Assembly (NCBI GenBank): GCA_038093975.1
Contig: JBBPTG010000178.1
Span: 1 to 50,705, forward strand
Source of the DNA: Chalciporus piperatus
Lineage: Eukaryota; Basidiomycota; Agaricomycetes; Boletales; Boletaceae
DNA length: 50,705 nt
Direction: 5' to 3'
Within the stretch, counting starts at the first letter, position 1. Every line of letters begins with the position of its first letter. Position numbers and translations under genes: made by a program. Below the pieces are notes generated by a model, which was not told the DNA's origin, searched no databases, and worked only from the letters and a program-made list of their open reading frames with translations. Shown here one piece after another: positions 33,451 to 43,662 of this stretch.

Positions 33451-33735
33451 ACCACAGAGATATGAGCATTTCAAAACAGCATTGTTTGTAGTGACACATC
33501 AGATATTATCAAGTTACATGTGAAGTCAATACCAATCAGAGACTCAATTCTCAACACAGACTAATGAAATATAGATTAACATGTAACTCAGGGAGTGTAT
33601 ATACATGATTGAATGAATTCTATGACATGTTAATCAATATTGTCATTGGCTAATTTCAATATTCATCAAAGAACTCAAATAACATCCATAAAGGTCCAGA
33701 AAAATCAGAAAAAATCCACAATAGGGTAATACATA
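33451..33735. other. AT-rich stretch, nothing recognised
   Basis: No ORF of coding character, no repeat shared with the rest of the window that I can see. Confidence 0.4.
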
Positions 33736-33912
33736 GGGGGTGGCTGTGCATTGGTTGCAACCGGTTTCAACTGGTCTTTTTTTCGGTTGCAACTGCAGTC
33801 TTTTGATCTCAAATGCCAGCAACCGGCAACTACAGTCCAGTTGCGATCAGTTGCGGTCCAGTCCAGTTGCCAGTCTTCGTACCAGTTGCCAACTGGACTT
33901 CGAAACACTAAC
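33736..33912. repeat. Second copy of the GGTTGCAACCGG palindromic repeat
   Basis: Contains GGTTGCAACCGGTTTCAACT, CGGTTGCAACTGCAG, CCAGTTGCGATCAGTTGCGG and CCAGTTGCCAACTGGAC. It ends TTCGAAACACTAAC, mirroring the GTGTTTTAAAGTCC start of the 33226 copy, which fits the two ends of one element type. Confidence 0.55.
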
Positions 33913-34158
33913 GATAAGGAGTAACAAGAGTCGAGTTGATGGCCAGACAACTGGAGTATCTGGACGAGTTGAGATTGTGAGGTATGTGGGTATCCGTGGT
34001 TCTGGTTATAGTCTGTTTTTGTCCGTGTTTTTTTCAAGCTTTTGGCTCGTCGAATTTGGGTATGGTTAGACAAGACAAACGGGGGTCGTCTAGCTACAAG
34101 TCTTATCAGACTCTGGTTTGTCCCCAGCTAAAAACTTGTTTCCGCAGTGACTATCCCC

Positions 34159-34960
34159 TCTCTAGGAATCGCATTCCAAGGCAGAGAAGTTTTCCATGGT
34201 CATCTTGATTCGGCATGGGGCGGACGGGTGTTTTTTGTGAAAAGCTTTGACAGCTTCAGGTGCATTTGACAAATGTGCTGCCTTTTCCTATGTACGATCC
34301 GATATATCCTAGCCTTGCCAATGAACCAGGTACTCTAATGGCCCTTGTTTAACCTGAGACTTGATTATGTAATCCACCTTGTACTCTTCTTTTCCTTCTT
34401 GATTGCCTTCAAATCCCATGTGTGAGAAATAGTTTTTTGTGATAGTGGAAGGGATTGTTTCAGTGGCAGTGGAAAGGGAGGAATTATGATGGAACTGTGC
34501 TATCTTCAACCAATCAGCCCATTCCGTTTGACGTTTAGCCACGTAAGTGCAAAGATACCGCTGGAGTTCTCTATTCATATGCTTCATTTGGCCATCAGTT
34601 TGGGGGTGATAAGCGGTTGACAGCTTCTGTTCTATTTCTAGAAGGGTGCAAAGCTGTGCAGGAAACTCCAATGTAAATTGCAGTCCTCAATCTGAAACAA
34701 TCGAAGAGGGAAGTCCGTGTCTACACCGAACATTGTCTCTAAATACAATAGCTAGTTCTTTTGAAGAAATTGTCTTTTTACAAGGAATGAATTTGACTGC
34801 TTTAGAGAAGCGATCTACAATAACGCAAATGGAATCAAAGCCACGTGATTTAGGAAAACCCGTGGTAAAGTCTATAGATATATCCTTCCAAGGTTCTTTC
34901 GGAACAGGAAGGGGAATTAATTTGCCACCTTGTGCAGTTGACTTTCCCTTCATGAGCGTG
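34159..34960 (-). pseudogene. Ty3-B2 integrase and chromodomain remnants
   Basis: Minus-strand pieces: VPKEPWKDISIDFTTGFPKS, KAVKFIPCKKTISSKELA and CRHGLPSSIVSD (34953-34687), then in another frame QLCTLLEIEQKLSTAYHPQT and MNRELQRYL (34671 downwards), then EEYKVDYIIKSQVKQGPLEY and LVHWQG, the start of a chromodomain. Stops and frame changes separate the pieces. Confidence 0.8.
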
Positions 34961-35147
34961 CACGGCTGACAATGTTCTACATATGTTTTGACATCCTTTG
35001 TGACACCAGGCCACGAGAAATAGCGAATAACAAGATGTAAAGTACGTCCTTGACCACCGTGACCATCAATGGGAGGATCATGAAGTATCGTAAGAAGTTT
35101 AATACATAAAGAAGTAGGTACAAAAACATGTTTATCATTTTTAAATA

Positions 35148-37265
35148 CTATAGACCCCTCGTCAAAAATGAAGCCAGTTCCAGTATTATTTTTGACTTTT
35201 CTGATTCATTTTGTATTTCGTCATAAATAGGTGAAGAGAGAGTAACTGTATTAATAAACACTGAAGCGGGAAGTACCGTAATGTTTTTGTTATAATCGGG
35301 ATCTGCTTCTCCGTGATCTTCTCGACGAGATAAAGCATCAGCCCTTTCGAGATTCTTGTGATCAGTCCAAATCTCGAAATGTTCTCGACCCATTAGATAA
35401 TGTCTCCATTCCTGCAAAGCCCGAATGACAGCTAAAAGTTCCTTGTCATAAACCGGGTAGTTCTTCTCGGCAGAACTAAAGGAATGGGAAATGAAGGCAC
35501 AAGGCCTCCAGAGGCCACCATCACATTTAAATGAGAGCACAGCTCCCGTTGCAATAGCACTAGCATCCGTTTCCACTCTGACTTCTTTAGAGCGGTCAGG
35601 ATATGCTAAAAGTGGAGCGGTAGTGAATTGCTGCTTTAGCTTGTCAAAAGCTTGCTGTTGCTCCGGTCCCCACCAGTATGGTGTGTCCCTTTTGGTGAGG
35701 TCATTCAAGGGACGAGCAATGTCAGCGAAGCCCTGAATGAAGTGTCGATAGAAGTTAGCCAATCCTAACAAGGACTGAACACCCTTCAACCGAGTTGGCG
35801 CTGGCCAATCCAAAATAGCCTGCACCTTTGACGTGTCCATTTCTACGCCTTTCTCGGAGATAACCATTCCCAGGAAATCTACAGAATCTACAGCGAAACT
35901 GCACTTTTCTGGTTTTACGTAAAGATCGTTCTCTCTGAGACGTTGCAATACGGTTTTAACTATTTCTAAGTGCTGTGCCCTAGTTTTTCCGAACGTAAAG
36001 ATCATAAGATCGTCAATATAAATAATCAAAACTCTGTGTAGATCGCTAAACAGATCGTTCATCATCTGTTGAAATGTAGGTGGAGAATTGGTAAGTCCGA
36101 AATACATAACGACTGGTTCGTAAGCGCCGAATGGAGTAACGAAAGCCGCTTTCCATTCATCGCCTTCTTTTATCCTAACATTATTGTATCCCCAACGTAG
36201 GTCCATTTTAGTAAACATATCAGCTCCTTTGAGCTGGTCGATAAGTCCAGAAATGAGGGGAAGAGGGTAAGCATTTTGTACAGTTCCCTCATTTACATAA
36301 CGATAGTCCATAACTAATCTCTTTTTACCGTCCTTTTTTGGAATAAAGAATACAGGAGATGTCTGAGGGGATTTCGACGGACGAAGATATCCTTTCGATA
36401 ACTCCTTATTGATGAACCTTTTGACATCATCTAGTTCCTGCTCGGACATCGGAATCACCCGACCCTTCTTGGGAACAAAATCAGGCTTGAGATCTATTGC
36501 GTGGTCCCACGCCTTTCGGGTAGGCATCCGCTCACTCTCTTGCTCTGAGAAGATGTCTAAGTATTCGTGGAGTTCTACTGGGACTTTCTCGGTGAGCCCC
36601 GCCTCAAACACTCGTCGAATAGAAAAAGAACGTTTCAAATGATAGTTAACTACTTTGCACTGATCAGTGCAGCGTGTGAATTTTACTTGTTTGGCTACCC
36701 AATCGATTTCAGGGTTGTGCCTTTCAAGCCAATCATAGCCGATGATCATGTGGTGTGTGCCAAGTACAGAAACAAAAGCGTCCATATGCTCAAAATGTCC
36801 ATTGTGTCCCAAAACAAGCAAAACCTTGTGAGTGACACCGCCTATCGCTCCCTCTAAGCCGTCGGCGTTGTACACTGGAATAGGAAAAGGAAGTTCTTCC
36901 AGTGTCAAACCATGTCGCTCACAGAATGATTTATCTATAAAGGTTTCGGTTGCGCCGAAATCTAATAGAGCGGCAAACTCCATTTTCTTACATTGCTCCC
37001 CTTTATCATACATAATAGTAATAGGGAGATCCAGCTCGTTCTTCCGATTCTGATTCCTTACATGTATTTTTGATGGGATTTCTTTTTTCGAATAATTTAC
37101 CTTAAGGGAATTAAGCATGAATTGTTTTACTTCTGTCGCCACACCATTAGGGGACACTCTTTCAGAAGAAGAAGAAAAGTTATATTTAAACGGAACACAA
37201 GGATCAGTACTAATACAACCATTTGGTAAACTAAGTCCATGCCTTTGAGAACCCATTTCTCCCAT
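35148..37265 (-). pseudogene. Ty3-B2 pol (protease-RT-RNase H part)
   Basis: 705-residue frame starting MGEMGSQRHGLSLP. The protease reads ALLDFGATETFIDKSF, so the catalytic DSG has become DFG (Ser to Phe). RT is complete, with MDYRYVNEGTV, MDLRWGYNNVRIKEGDEW and IIYIDDLMIF. RNase H has VETDASAIATGAVL and YDKELLAVIRALQEWRHYLM, keeping the Trp codon mutated in B1, but is deleted after TDHKNLE. The frame ends at 35148 after SKIILELASFLTRGL. Confidence 0.88.
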
Positions 37266-38259
37266 CGGCTGCTTCCTTTTAAAGCTTCGGCTGCCTGTGC
37301 CTTAGCTTCTGATTCAATGCGGTCGTGCCAGTACACTTCCGCTTCTTGGTTTGTATATGCCGCTTGATGCGACATGTAGCTTGTGCTGGTGGACAGGCCA
37401 GCGGGGTAGGGGGAAGATTGGGGAGGGTAGGGTGCAGGGATGGTACCTGCGAAGGGCATCTGCCGGTTGTCAAACGGCAGGGATTGTTCAATGTATTGTT
37501 GAGAGTATGGATCCCACATAACAACCTGTCTCTGACGTGACCTGTGGGGCTATGGGCACACGTTTGCAAAATGACCTGGCTGATCGCAATTGAAACAGTT
37601 TCCCCGAACGGGAGATCTTGGCATTTGCTGTGCAGACAAATCCATTGGGGCTCCGCGACCAGACTGTGTGCCGGTGGGAGTGAAACGGGGGGCCGCATAC
37701 GGAGCGGGGGGACACGGAAGTGGGCGAGATGCAATTGGGTAACGAGGGGGAGATAAGGATACGAAGAAGGCCTTGGCGCTGGAGCTGGTGCCTGACGAAC
37801 TGGTGCACCACGTTCAACGACGATACGCTCGAATGTACGACCTAGCTTTCGATAGGTGTCTAACGTGTCGTGGTAATTTTGCTCATCAACGTTGGTGTTG
37901 ATTTGCACCTGATAATAGACCTTGTAATCTATTGCCATGTTCAGAAGCTCTTTGGCGTGACCATCTTGAATCTTCGATTCCGCTTTCAGCAACTCGAATT
38001 TCTGGATGAAGATATGCACAGGTTTCCCAGCCTGCTTCAATCTTCTAATTTCCTGAGACTCTCGTGAGCGAGAACGTCAATCTGGAAATAGTCCTTTCGA
38101 GAAAACTGCCCAGTCTGGCCATGCCCGCATCCCCATCGGTTCACAGTCTGGTTCCACTGCTAATTCCTCTTCTTCTGGTGGTGATGGAGGTGGTAATAAC
38201 TCTAACCGAGACCAAGTTTGTATCATGATCTGGGCTTTTCCTTCGAGGCGTGAGAGAAC
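37266..38259 (-). pseudogene. Ty3-B2 gag, frameshifted and 5'-truncated
   Basis: Matches B1 gag in pieces: ALKGSSR at the end, QQMPRSPVRGN-type nucleocapsid region, TYRKLGRTFERIVVE and SRLEGKAQIMIQTWSRLELL. A frame change lies near 37750 and another near 38050. The B1 gag stop TGA has become TGG here, so gag runs on without stopping at the usual place. The 5' quarter is replaced by the LTR-C fragment at 38260. Confidence 0.8.
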
Positions 38260-38780
38260 TGTTGCAGCCAAAGACTTGCAGGGGTGGACTAGCCAGTTGC
38301 TAGGTCGACTCAAGAGTCTATTGGAGGCTTGGACTTGAGTCCAATGTGAGTAACTGTGATATATTTGAGTGAAGAAATAGGTAACAGTACCTAGAGTCCA
38401 ATGTGAGTAACTGAAGGTCAGCTACAATGTACTCTGGAGGACCATCCAACAGGCAACAATGAAACGTGCATCCTGGCCTGATCCCACAATCCACACCATG
38501 CTCGACATTCTCATGGAGCATAAGTAGTAGCAAGCAGACTTGGGACTCCGGATAAAACCCCATCAAAGGTCTCCAGCAAGTGGACCGGTGTACCATGTTT
38601 TCTCAGCATTGACTTTCACCATTCATTCCATTGACAGCTCAAGAAAACATGGAGATACAACAGGTCAGGTACCTAGCCCTTCAAGGTAGACAAAGGTAAA
38701 CATAGTGTCAAGGAAGCGTCATACAAGTGTAAGGTAAAGCTCTGCCAGTGCAGAGCGAAGGGAACAACACTAGGTAATGA
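38260..38780 (+). repeat. Broken LTR-C copy inserted in Ty3-B2 gag
   Basis: TGTTGCAGCC... up to CTCTGGAGG (38260-38440), then about 239 bp of foreign sequence (38441-38679), then the LTR resumes at TTCAAGGTAGACAAAGG and runs to AGGTAATGA near 38780, lacking its 3' third. The variant GCAGGGGTGGACTAGCC is shared with the fragment at 41347. Confidence 0.85.
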
Positions 38781-38795
38781 AGCAGTGGATGGGAG

Positions 38796-39230
38796 TGTTG
38801 CTTTTGGTGATTTCCCAACTTACCTTGTCCTACTTACTTACTTTCCGTTCACTCATACAGCGCTACCTAGCGCTCCGTTCGACTTTTAAACTATCTAGAT
38901 CGATTCCTCAGGTCATTCTACCTAGGGTACCAACTTGGTTTGTTACCTAGTGTTGTTCCCTTCGCTCTGCACTAGCAGAGCTTTACCTTACACTTGTGTG
39001 GCGCTTCCTTGACACTTTGTTTACCTTTGTTTACCTTGAAGCGCACACTCCTCCAGAGTCCATTGTAGCTAACCTTCAGTTACTCACATTGGACTCTAGG
39101 TACTGTTACCTATTTCTTCACTCAAATATATCACAGTTACTCACATTGGACTCAAGTCCAAGCCTCCAATAGACTCTTGAGTCAACCTAGCAACTGGCTA
39201 GTCACCCCCTGCAAGTCTTTGGCTGCAACA
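38796..39230 (-). repeat. Solo LTR-C, minus orientation (435 bp), target duplication GGGAG
   Basis: TGTTGCTTTTGG...GGCTGCAACA on the plus strand, the reverse complement of the 32669 copy. GGGAG is found at 38791-38795 and 39231-39235. Confidence 0.95.
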
Positions 39231-39835
39231 GGGAGTCCCTGAACTCAATGACTATAGGGAATTCTTGTTACTCAACAAGGAGATCAATCAGGCAAACAGA
39301 TTGGATTCCAAATGGTTATGCAGTTTTCAATACTGGATCCGCGCTGCAAACTCTTCATGACACACTGGCTCGCACTTCGCCCACTCTGGATTAGTTGGCT
39401 CAACCATGCCCAGGGGCCCCGCTCAATTTCCAACCATCCAGCTGTGGAGAGAGAGTCTCTCCACTGCATTCCATCAAGGGACTTGCTCGAGGTCTACGTT
39501 CTACGTAAACTCACAACCACTACAGTAGTAGTTCCTCACGGGAACCCTCTCAACAGCTTATGAGCCCTGAGTAGCTCGTGAAAGCGCCACTGACTACCCT
39601 GGTGTTCTTGCCTAGAAGAACGTCTGGTCGCTCTGTGCGGTGTACCGCTAAGCATCCCTCATGATGCGGTCACACTCAGATGGGACATGACCACTGTGAG
39701 TCAAATCCTATGGGGAGACTATGTCCCGCTGGGATAAGGGCTCTGAGCGGTCGCGCTGATGCGGTACCAACCGCTCCCTTGTTTCCTCTTCGTTTAAAGA
39801 CAACGCTGATGTCTCATCCGGCTAGATACTCTATC
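39231..39835. other. Retroelement leader or remnant, no gene recognised
   Basis: Short frames such as ELNDYREFLLLNKEINQANR look protein-like, but no family is recognised and stops follow soon. The last 250 bp run into the gag ATG at 39836 and could be its leader. Confidence 0.35.
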
Positions 39836-40200
39836 ATGTCTTCAACACTCAAAGACATCGCCCGTCTCAACGGCACCAACTACTCGCGCTGGGCCGAAGG
39901 ATTACATACGCTCTGGCGATCATCAATACCCCTCCTGCCACACAGGTTCAGATCAATGCATGGCAAGACGATGGCGACAAGGTACTTGGCTCCATCCGCA
40001 TGTGCCTCGAAACACATGTAGCTAGTCAATTCCCGCTCGCCACTTATGCTGACTCCCATGCGCTCTGGGAAGCCATCAAGACGCGTTACAACTCCACATC
40101 CGACGCCACCGCATATACAGAGATACAGAAGATGCTCGCACTCAACGTCACGAAGGAAGACCATCCCGGAAAGTCCTTCACCGCGCTACACAGCTCATAA
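39836..40200 (+). pseudogene. Copia-type gag remnant (frameshift)
   Basis: ATG 39836 gives MSSTLKDIARLNGTNYSRWA, a typical copia gag start (LxGxNYxxW). About 80 bp later the frame shifts by one (near 39915), and the continuing frame reads AIINTPPATQVQINAWQDDG, DSHALWEAIKTRYNSTSDAT and AYTEIQKMLALNVTKEDHPG, as in UBN2/copia gag. It ends at TAA 40198-40200. No copia protease, integrase or RT follows. Confidence 0.65.
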
Positions 40201-40559
40201 GTCCGTCAAGGAGAGATCCGTCCCCACAGGGACCGTCGCCACCACTGCCACTCCTGCCACTGCTGCACCTAATTTAGTGCAAATCGAACAGCGTGTCGTC
40301 GCTGCTCATCAGTAGCACATCTCCCGATGTGCGCCTAAGAATGCCCAGCATGCTCAGCAGGCCAATCAGGTCTCCGCTATCAAGCGGAAGGGGGAGGACC
40401 CTAACTTCACCTCGCAACAGGAGTCTTCTGCTTCGCAGAAGCCAGATGGCGACCACAAGAAGAAGAATTCTTGTGAAGGTAAACGCTCAGAGGAAGGCAA
40501 GCAGAAGCGCGACGACCGTCACGCTAATGCGAACGACGCATCCGCCTCCTTCGCCTTCT

Positions 40560-41346
40560 CCTCATTCTCCAATGCGCCGGTACTTAGTCCCGCCTCCACT
40601 GTCTTCACAACTACCACCGTCGACCCTCACACCATTGCGCATACCATGGGCGCCCAACAATACGGGCCCCCGCTTTCCCTCACACCCAGACGCCATATCC
40701 CTCGCGGACCAGCTAGGTGTTACTCCTACAATCGAGACAGTCCGTCCACTCGACCCCGCCCCATGAACCCCAACGTTCTCCACTCCTCCCCCTCCCACAC
40801 CCGTGTTTGCACCAGGAGCTTATCAAGCACCTGCTACCTTCGTAAACCCCATGTCTACTTCCAAACCCACAGAACTCCGCATTGGAGCTCCAGACACCTT
40901 TGATGGCTCCTTCAAGAAAAGCACCGCCTGGATGAACTCTATCCAATTCTATCTCGCGGTCAATGGTAACGTGTACAACACTGATCCCAAGAAGATCGCC
41001 TTCGCGCTATTCTACATGTCCAAAGGATCAGCAGCCACTTCGGCTGCCACCTTCCGCAGAAAAGCCATCACTGGCACCACTGTCGCAATGGGAACCTGGA
41101 CCCAATTCATCGCCAATGTTGAAACTGCATTCAAACACCATGATACTGTAGGAAATGCCGTCGCCTGGCTTTCCACCAAACGAATGAGACCTCTCAAGAA
41201 CACAGAATACTCCCCCTCTCTCTCAGAATTCATTTCGAGTGTTCAGAACCATGTCGCCTTATCCGGCATTACCGATAACAATGTCTTAATCGGATACTTC
41301 TCAGCAGGAATACCCATCTCCCTTAGGCAGAAGAATAGAGCGATAT
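40560..41346 (+). pseudogene. Ty3-type gag remnant, one TGA
   Basis: An open frame with LADQLGVTPTIETVRPLDPA stops at TGA 40764-40766 and resumes in the same frame as TPTFSTPPPPTPVFAPGAYQ, then ELRIGAPDTFDGSFKKSTAW, IQFYLAVNGNVYNTDPKKIA, FALFYMSKGSAATSAATFRR and IANVETAFKHHD, the capsid-like region of basidiomycete Ty3 gag. The TGA would be CGA before a CpG C-to-T change. Cut at 41346 by an LTR-C fragment. It follows copia-type gag directly, so 39.8-41.3 kb is a patchwork of two element types. Confidence 0.7.
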
Positions 41347-41430
41347 TGTTGAAGCCAAAGACTTGCAGGGGTGGACTAGCCAGTTGCTAGTCCAATGTGA
41401 GTAACTGAAGGTTAGCTACAATGGACTCTG
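41347..41430 (+). repeat. LTR-C fragment with internal deletion
   Basis: TGTTGAAGCCAAAGACTTGC... through GCCAGTTGCTAG, joined to TCCAATGTGAGTAACTGAAG and ending at GGACTCTG. Missing are about 95 bp inside and the last 250 bp. Confidence 0.85.
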
Positions 41431-42434
41431 TCTGACCCCAGAGGACCAGGGAACATCAGCATAGTGTGTCACATCATCTCCATTTGTTATATTTGAACAT
41501 CAAGTGCTCGATACTAACTCGAATTTTGCAAATGAAACAAAAACAAAAACACAAACACAAACACAAGGGCAGGCTAGCTTTTGCAGGATGGGCCCTCTCC
41601 TTTCCAAGCCAGCTCTGCAAACAAAAGTACATGACAATTTCTACAATCTAAAAATGCGATGGAAACAGAACACTTGATGTAGTCTTGACCAGTTGGTCTA
41701 CCATAGATCATCATCATCTTTTGAAAAAAAGTGTGAGCAGTGTGAAAGAACCACAGTGAAGACTTGCTGAGCAATTTGCGAGCAAGGTCAGACAGGATAT
41801 TAGAAACCCAACGAGCGAGGCCGCAAGCACAGGACCAAGTGTCCCGATACACCACGCCCTCGCCAAAATCCAACGAGGACACAAGCCTGTGACAGGACCA
41901 AGCGTCCTGATACCCTGTGCCCTCGGAAATCAAGCCCCTGAGAAAAAAAGAGTTAGCATCAAGGATTAAAAGTGTACTGTGAGGGTAAGCCAGCTCCCCG
42001 AATAGAGAATCTGTAGAATTGTAGAACGAAAAAAAATCAGTAATGAGACTACACACCTTAAAAGGCAACAAGCATTTTTTGATTATCTTGGTTGCGTCCT
42101 AAATAATAAAAAGGTGGTGTGCCAGGTTGAAGTGTGGTGAGGGATTGTATGTGTGAGATATGGGATTGTATGTGTGAGATATGAAGGATAGCATGAGTTG
42201 AAAAAAAATGGGAAGTTGGACTTCTCTAGCCAAAATTGTAAAGTAGAGTGTTGTGTTTGAATATCTTTGTATCACGTGATCATAAACCACATGACATTCA
42301 CGATGTGTGTCATTTTCTGAAGTCCGCATATGCTGTCAAGTACAGGACAACTGTTCTACTAGGCCACTACTACATACCCCAGGCTTGTGCCATTCAGCTC
42401 CCAGCTTCCCTTTTTCGTATCTGCTCTGATCACC
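41431..42434. other. No gene recognised; contains short repeats
   Basis: ACAAAAACAAAAACACAAAC microsatellite near 41535. At about 41825-41930 a diverged direct repeat (GGACCAAGYGTCCYGATAC ... GCCCTCG, twice). A 21-bp unit GGGATTGTATGTGTGAGATAT occurs twice in tandem at 42141-42182. The last 150 bp lead to the ATG of the next gene and should include its promoter. Confidence 0.5.
42141..42182. repeat. 21-bp tandem repeat, two copies
   Basis: GGGATTGTATGTGTGAGATAT repeated without change. Confidence 0.9.
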
Positions 42435-43226
42435 ATGGCCAAAACTAAACAGACAGCTAAGAAGACCACAGGTGGAACCGCCAAGGGAGTCCGACTGATG
42501 GGCTCGCGCGACCAGAACTTGCCAGCTCTGCTGGCTCGAAATGGCCACACTTGGCAATGCTACCAAGGAAGGTTCAGGTAAGCATAAATCTCATTCAGTT
42601 ATCTTTCTATTGACCATTGGATAGTCAGACAAGCAACAACTGGCAACCAAGTGTTCACGGTTGTCGGGGCCCAATGAACCACTGCTGTTCGACCCAGATA
42701 CCGAGGTAAGTATATTGTATATCACATCCAACTACTAACTCTATAGATACTAGTTCTGCACCCTTTGCCAAGATAATGGCATGCTCTTCAAGTGCGACAA
42801 GCCCAATTGTGACCGTGCAGATTGTAACCGCTGCCTTGAAATCCCCGCAGACCTGCTCGATAAGGTAACGGCTCCCAGGGTGTTTCGTGCGAGTGGCTGG
42901 CCTGTCGGCCAAAAAAGCGTACAGAGTTCAATCCCTACATTGTACGTTTGTGGCATTTCCTGTCATCTGATTTGAACTAACTCTGGTACAGGGTTTCACG
43001 CTCGATGGTCGTCCTGTCCTCCCCACTTTCCTCACTGTGAAAGGGAGGTTTCAAGCATCTCCCACTTTGTTGGTGCTCTCGCCCCCCACGCTCCTCATCC
43101 ACTATCGCCTCAAAACAATCACCTACTTTGGCCATTTCTCGTTAATAGAGAACCTGTTGGGCGACTACTGTACAGGCGACCGGCTTCAAGGTATCGATGT
43201 TCCTTTAGATGTCGGCAAGTCGAAAG
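42435..43226 (+). pseudogene. Histone-H3-tail-mimic protein with PHD-like Cys cluster, truncated by LTR-C
   Basis: The ATG at 42435 gives MAKTKQTAKKTTGGTAKGV, which matches the first residues of histone H3 (K4 context TKQT, K9 context AKKTTGG) with Arg changed to Lys at positions 2 and 8. Exon 1 ends at a donor at 42578. The next exons give QQLATKCSRLSGPNEPLLFD, then a Cys-rich module FCTLCQDNGMLFKC, DKPNC, DRADCNRC and CEWLAC: four Cys pairs spaced like a PHD finger with Cys in place of His. A C-terminal part follows (GFTLDGRPVLPTFLTVKGRF, LLVLSPPTLLIHYRL). Exon 1 meets exon 2 in the wrong phase and one frame change lies near 42870, so either splicing is not fully resolved or the copy is decayed. 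At 43227 an LTR ends the gene. I recall similar H3-like N-termini in agaricomycete predicted proteins, but cannot check. Confidence 0.7.
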
Positions 43227-43662
43227 TGTTGCAGCCAAAGACTTGCAGGGGGTGACTAGCCAGTTGCTAGGTCGACTCAAGTGTCTACTGGAGGCTTGGC
43301 CTAGAGTCCAATGTGAGTAACTGTGATATATTTGAGTGAAGAAATAGGTAACAGTACCTAGAGTCCAATGTGAGTAACTGAAGGTTAGCTACAATGGACT
43401 CTGGAGGAGTGTGCGCTTCAAGGTAAACAAAGGTAAACAAAGTGTCAAGGAAGCGCCACACAAGTGTAAGGTAAAGCTCTGCTAGTGCAGAGCGAAGGGA
43501 ACAACACTAGGTAATGAACCAAGTTGGTATCCTATGTAAAATGACCCGAGGAATCGATCTAGATAGGTTAGAAGTCGAATGGAGCGCTAGGTAGCGCTGT
43601 ATGAGTAAAGGGAAAAGTAAGTAAGTAGGAAAAGGTAAGTTGGGGAATCACCAAAAGCAACA
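43227..43662 (+). repeat. Solo LTR-C (436 bp) without target duplication
   Basis: Full length, TGTTGCAGCC...AAAAGCAACA. Left flank GAAAG, right flank GTTCT: no 5-bp duplication, unlike the other complete copies. This suggests that recombination between LTRs at two sites joined unrelated flanks. Confidence 0.9.

Larger units (their letters stand above)
34150..38259 (-). mobile_element. Ty3-B2: second, LTR-less and internally deleted copy of the Ty3-B family
   Basis: Closely related to Ty3-B1 along most of pol and gag. The left edge is the polypurine tract CTATCCCCTCTCTAGG, exactly the first internal bases after the LTR in B1, but no LTR precedes it. The right edge is an LTR-C fragment inserted in gag at 38260. 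Internal losses: part of the integrase C-terminal region (near 34400-34430) and part of RNase H (near 35348, TDHKNLE joined to RADALSRRED). B2 keeps the integrase core start that B1 lost. Confidence 0.9.

Noticed and set aside
35491..36857. Plus-strand ORFs inside Ty3-B2.
   Set aside because: Antisense to conserved RT and protease coding sequence; same shadows occur in Ty3-B1.
38441..38679. Insert in the broken LTR as a piece of a TET/JBP C-terminus (QVCLLLLMLHENV resembles RVCLAYYMRENV).
   Set aside because: The likeness covers about 12 residues, the surrounding frame is not coherent, and no catalytic motif is present.
39284..39469. Minus-strand ORF in the 39.2-39.8 kb gap.
   Set aside because: Short, no conserved motif, no splice partners.
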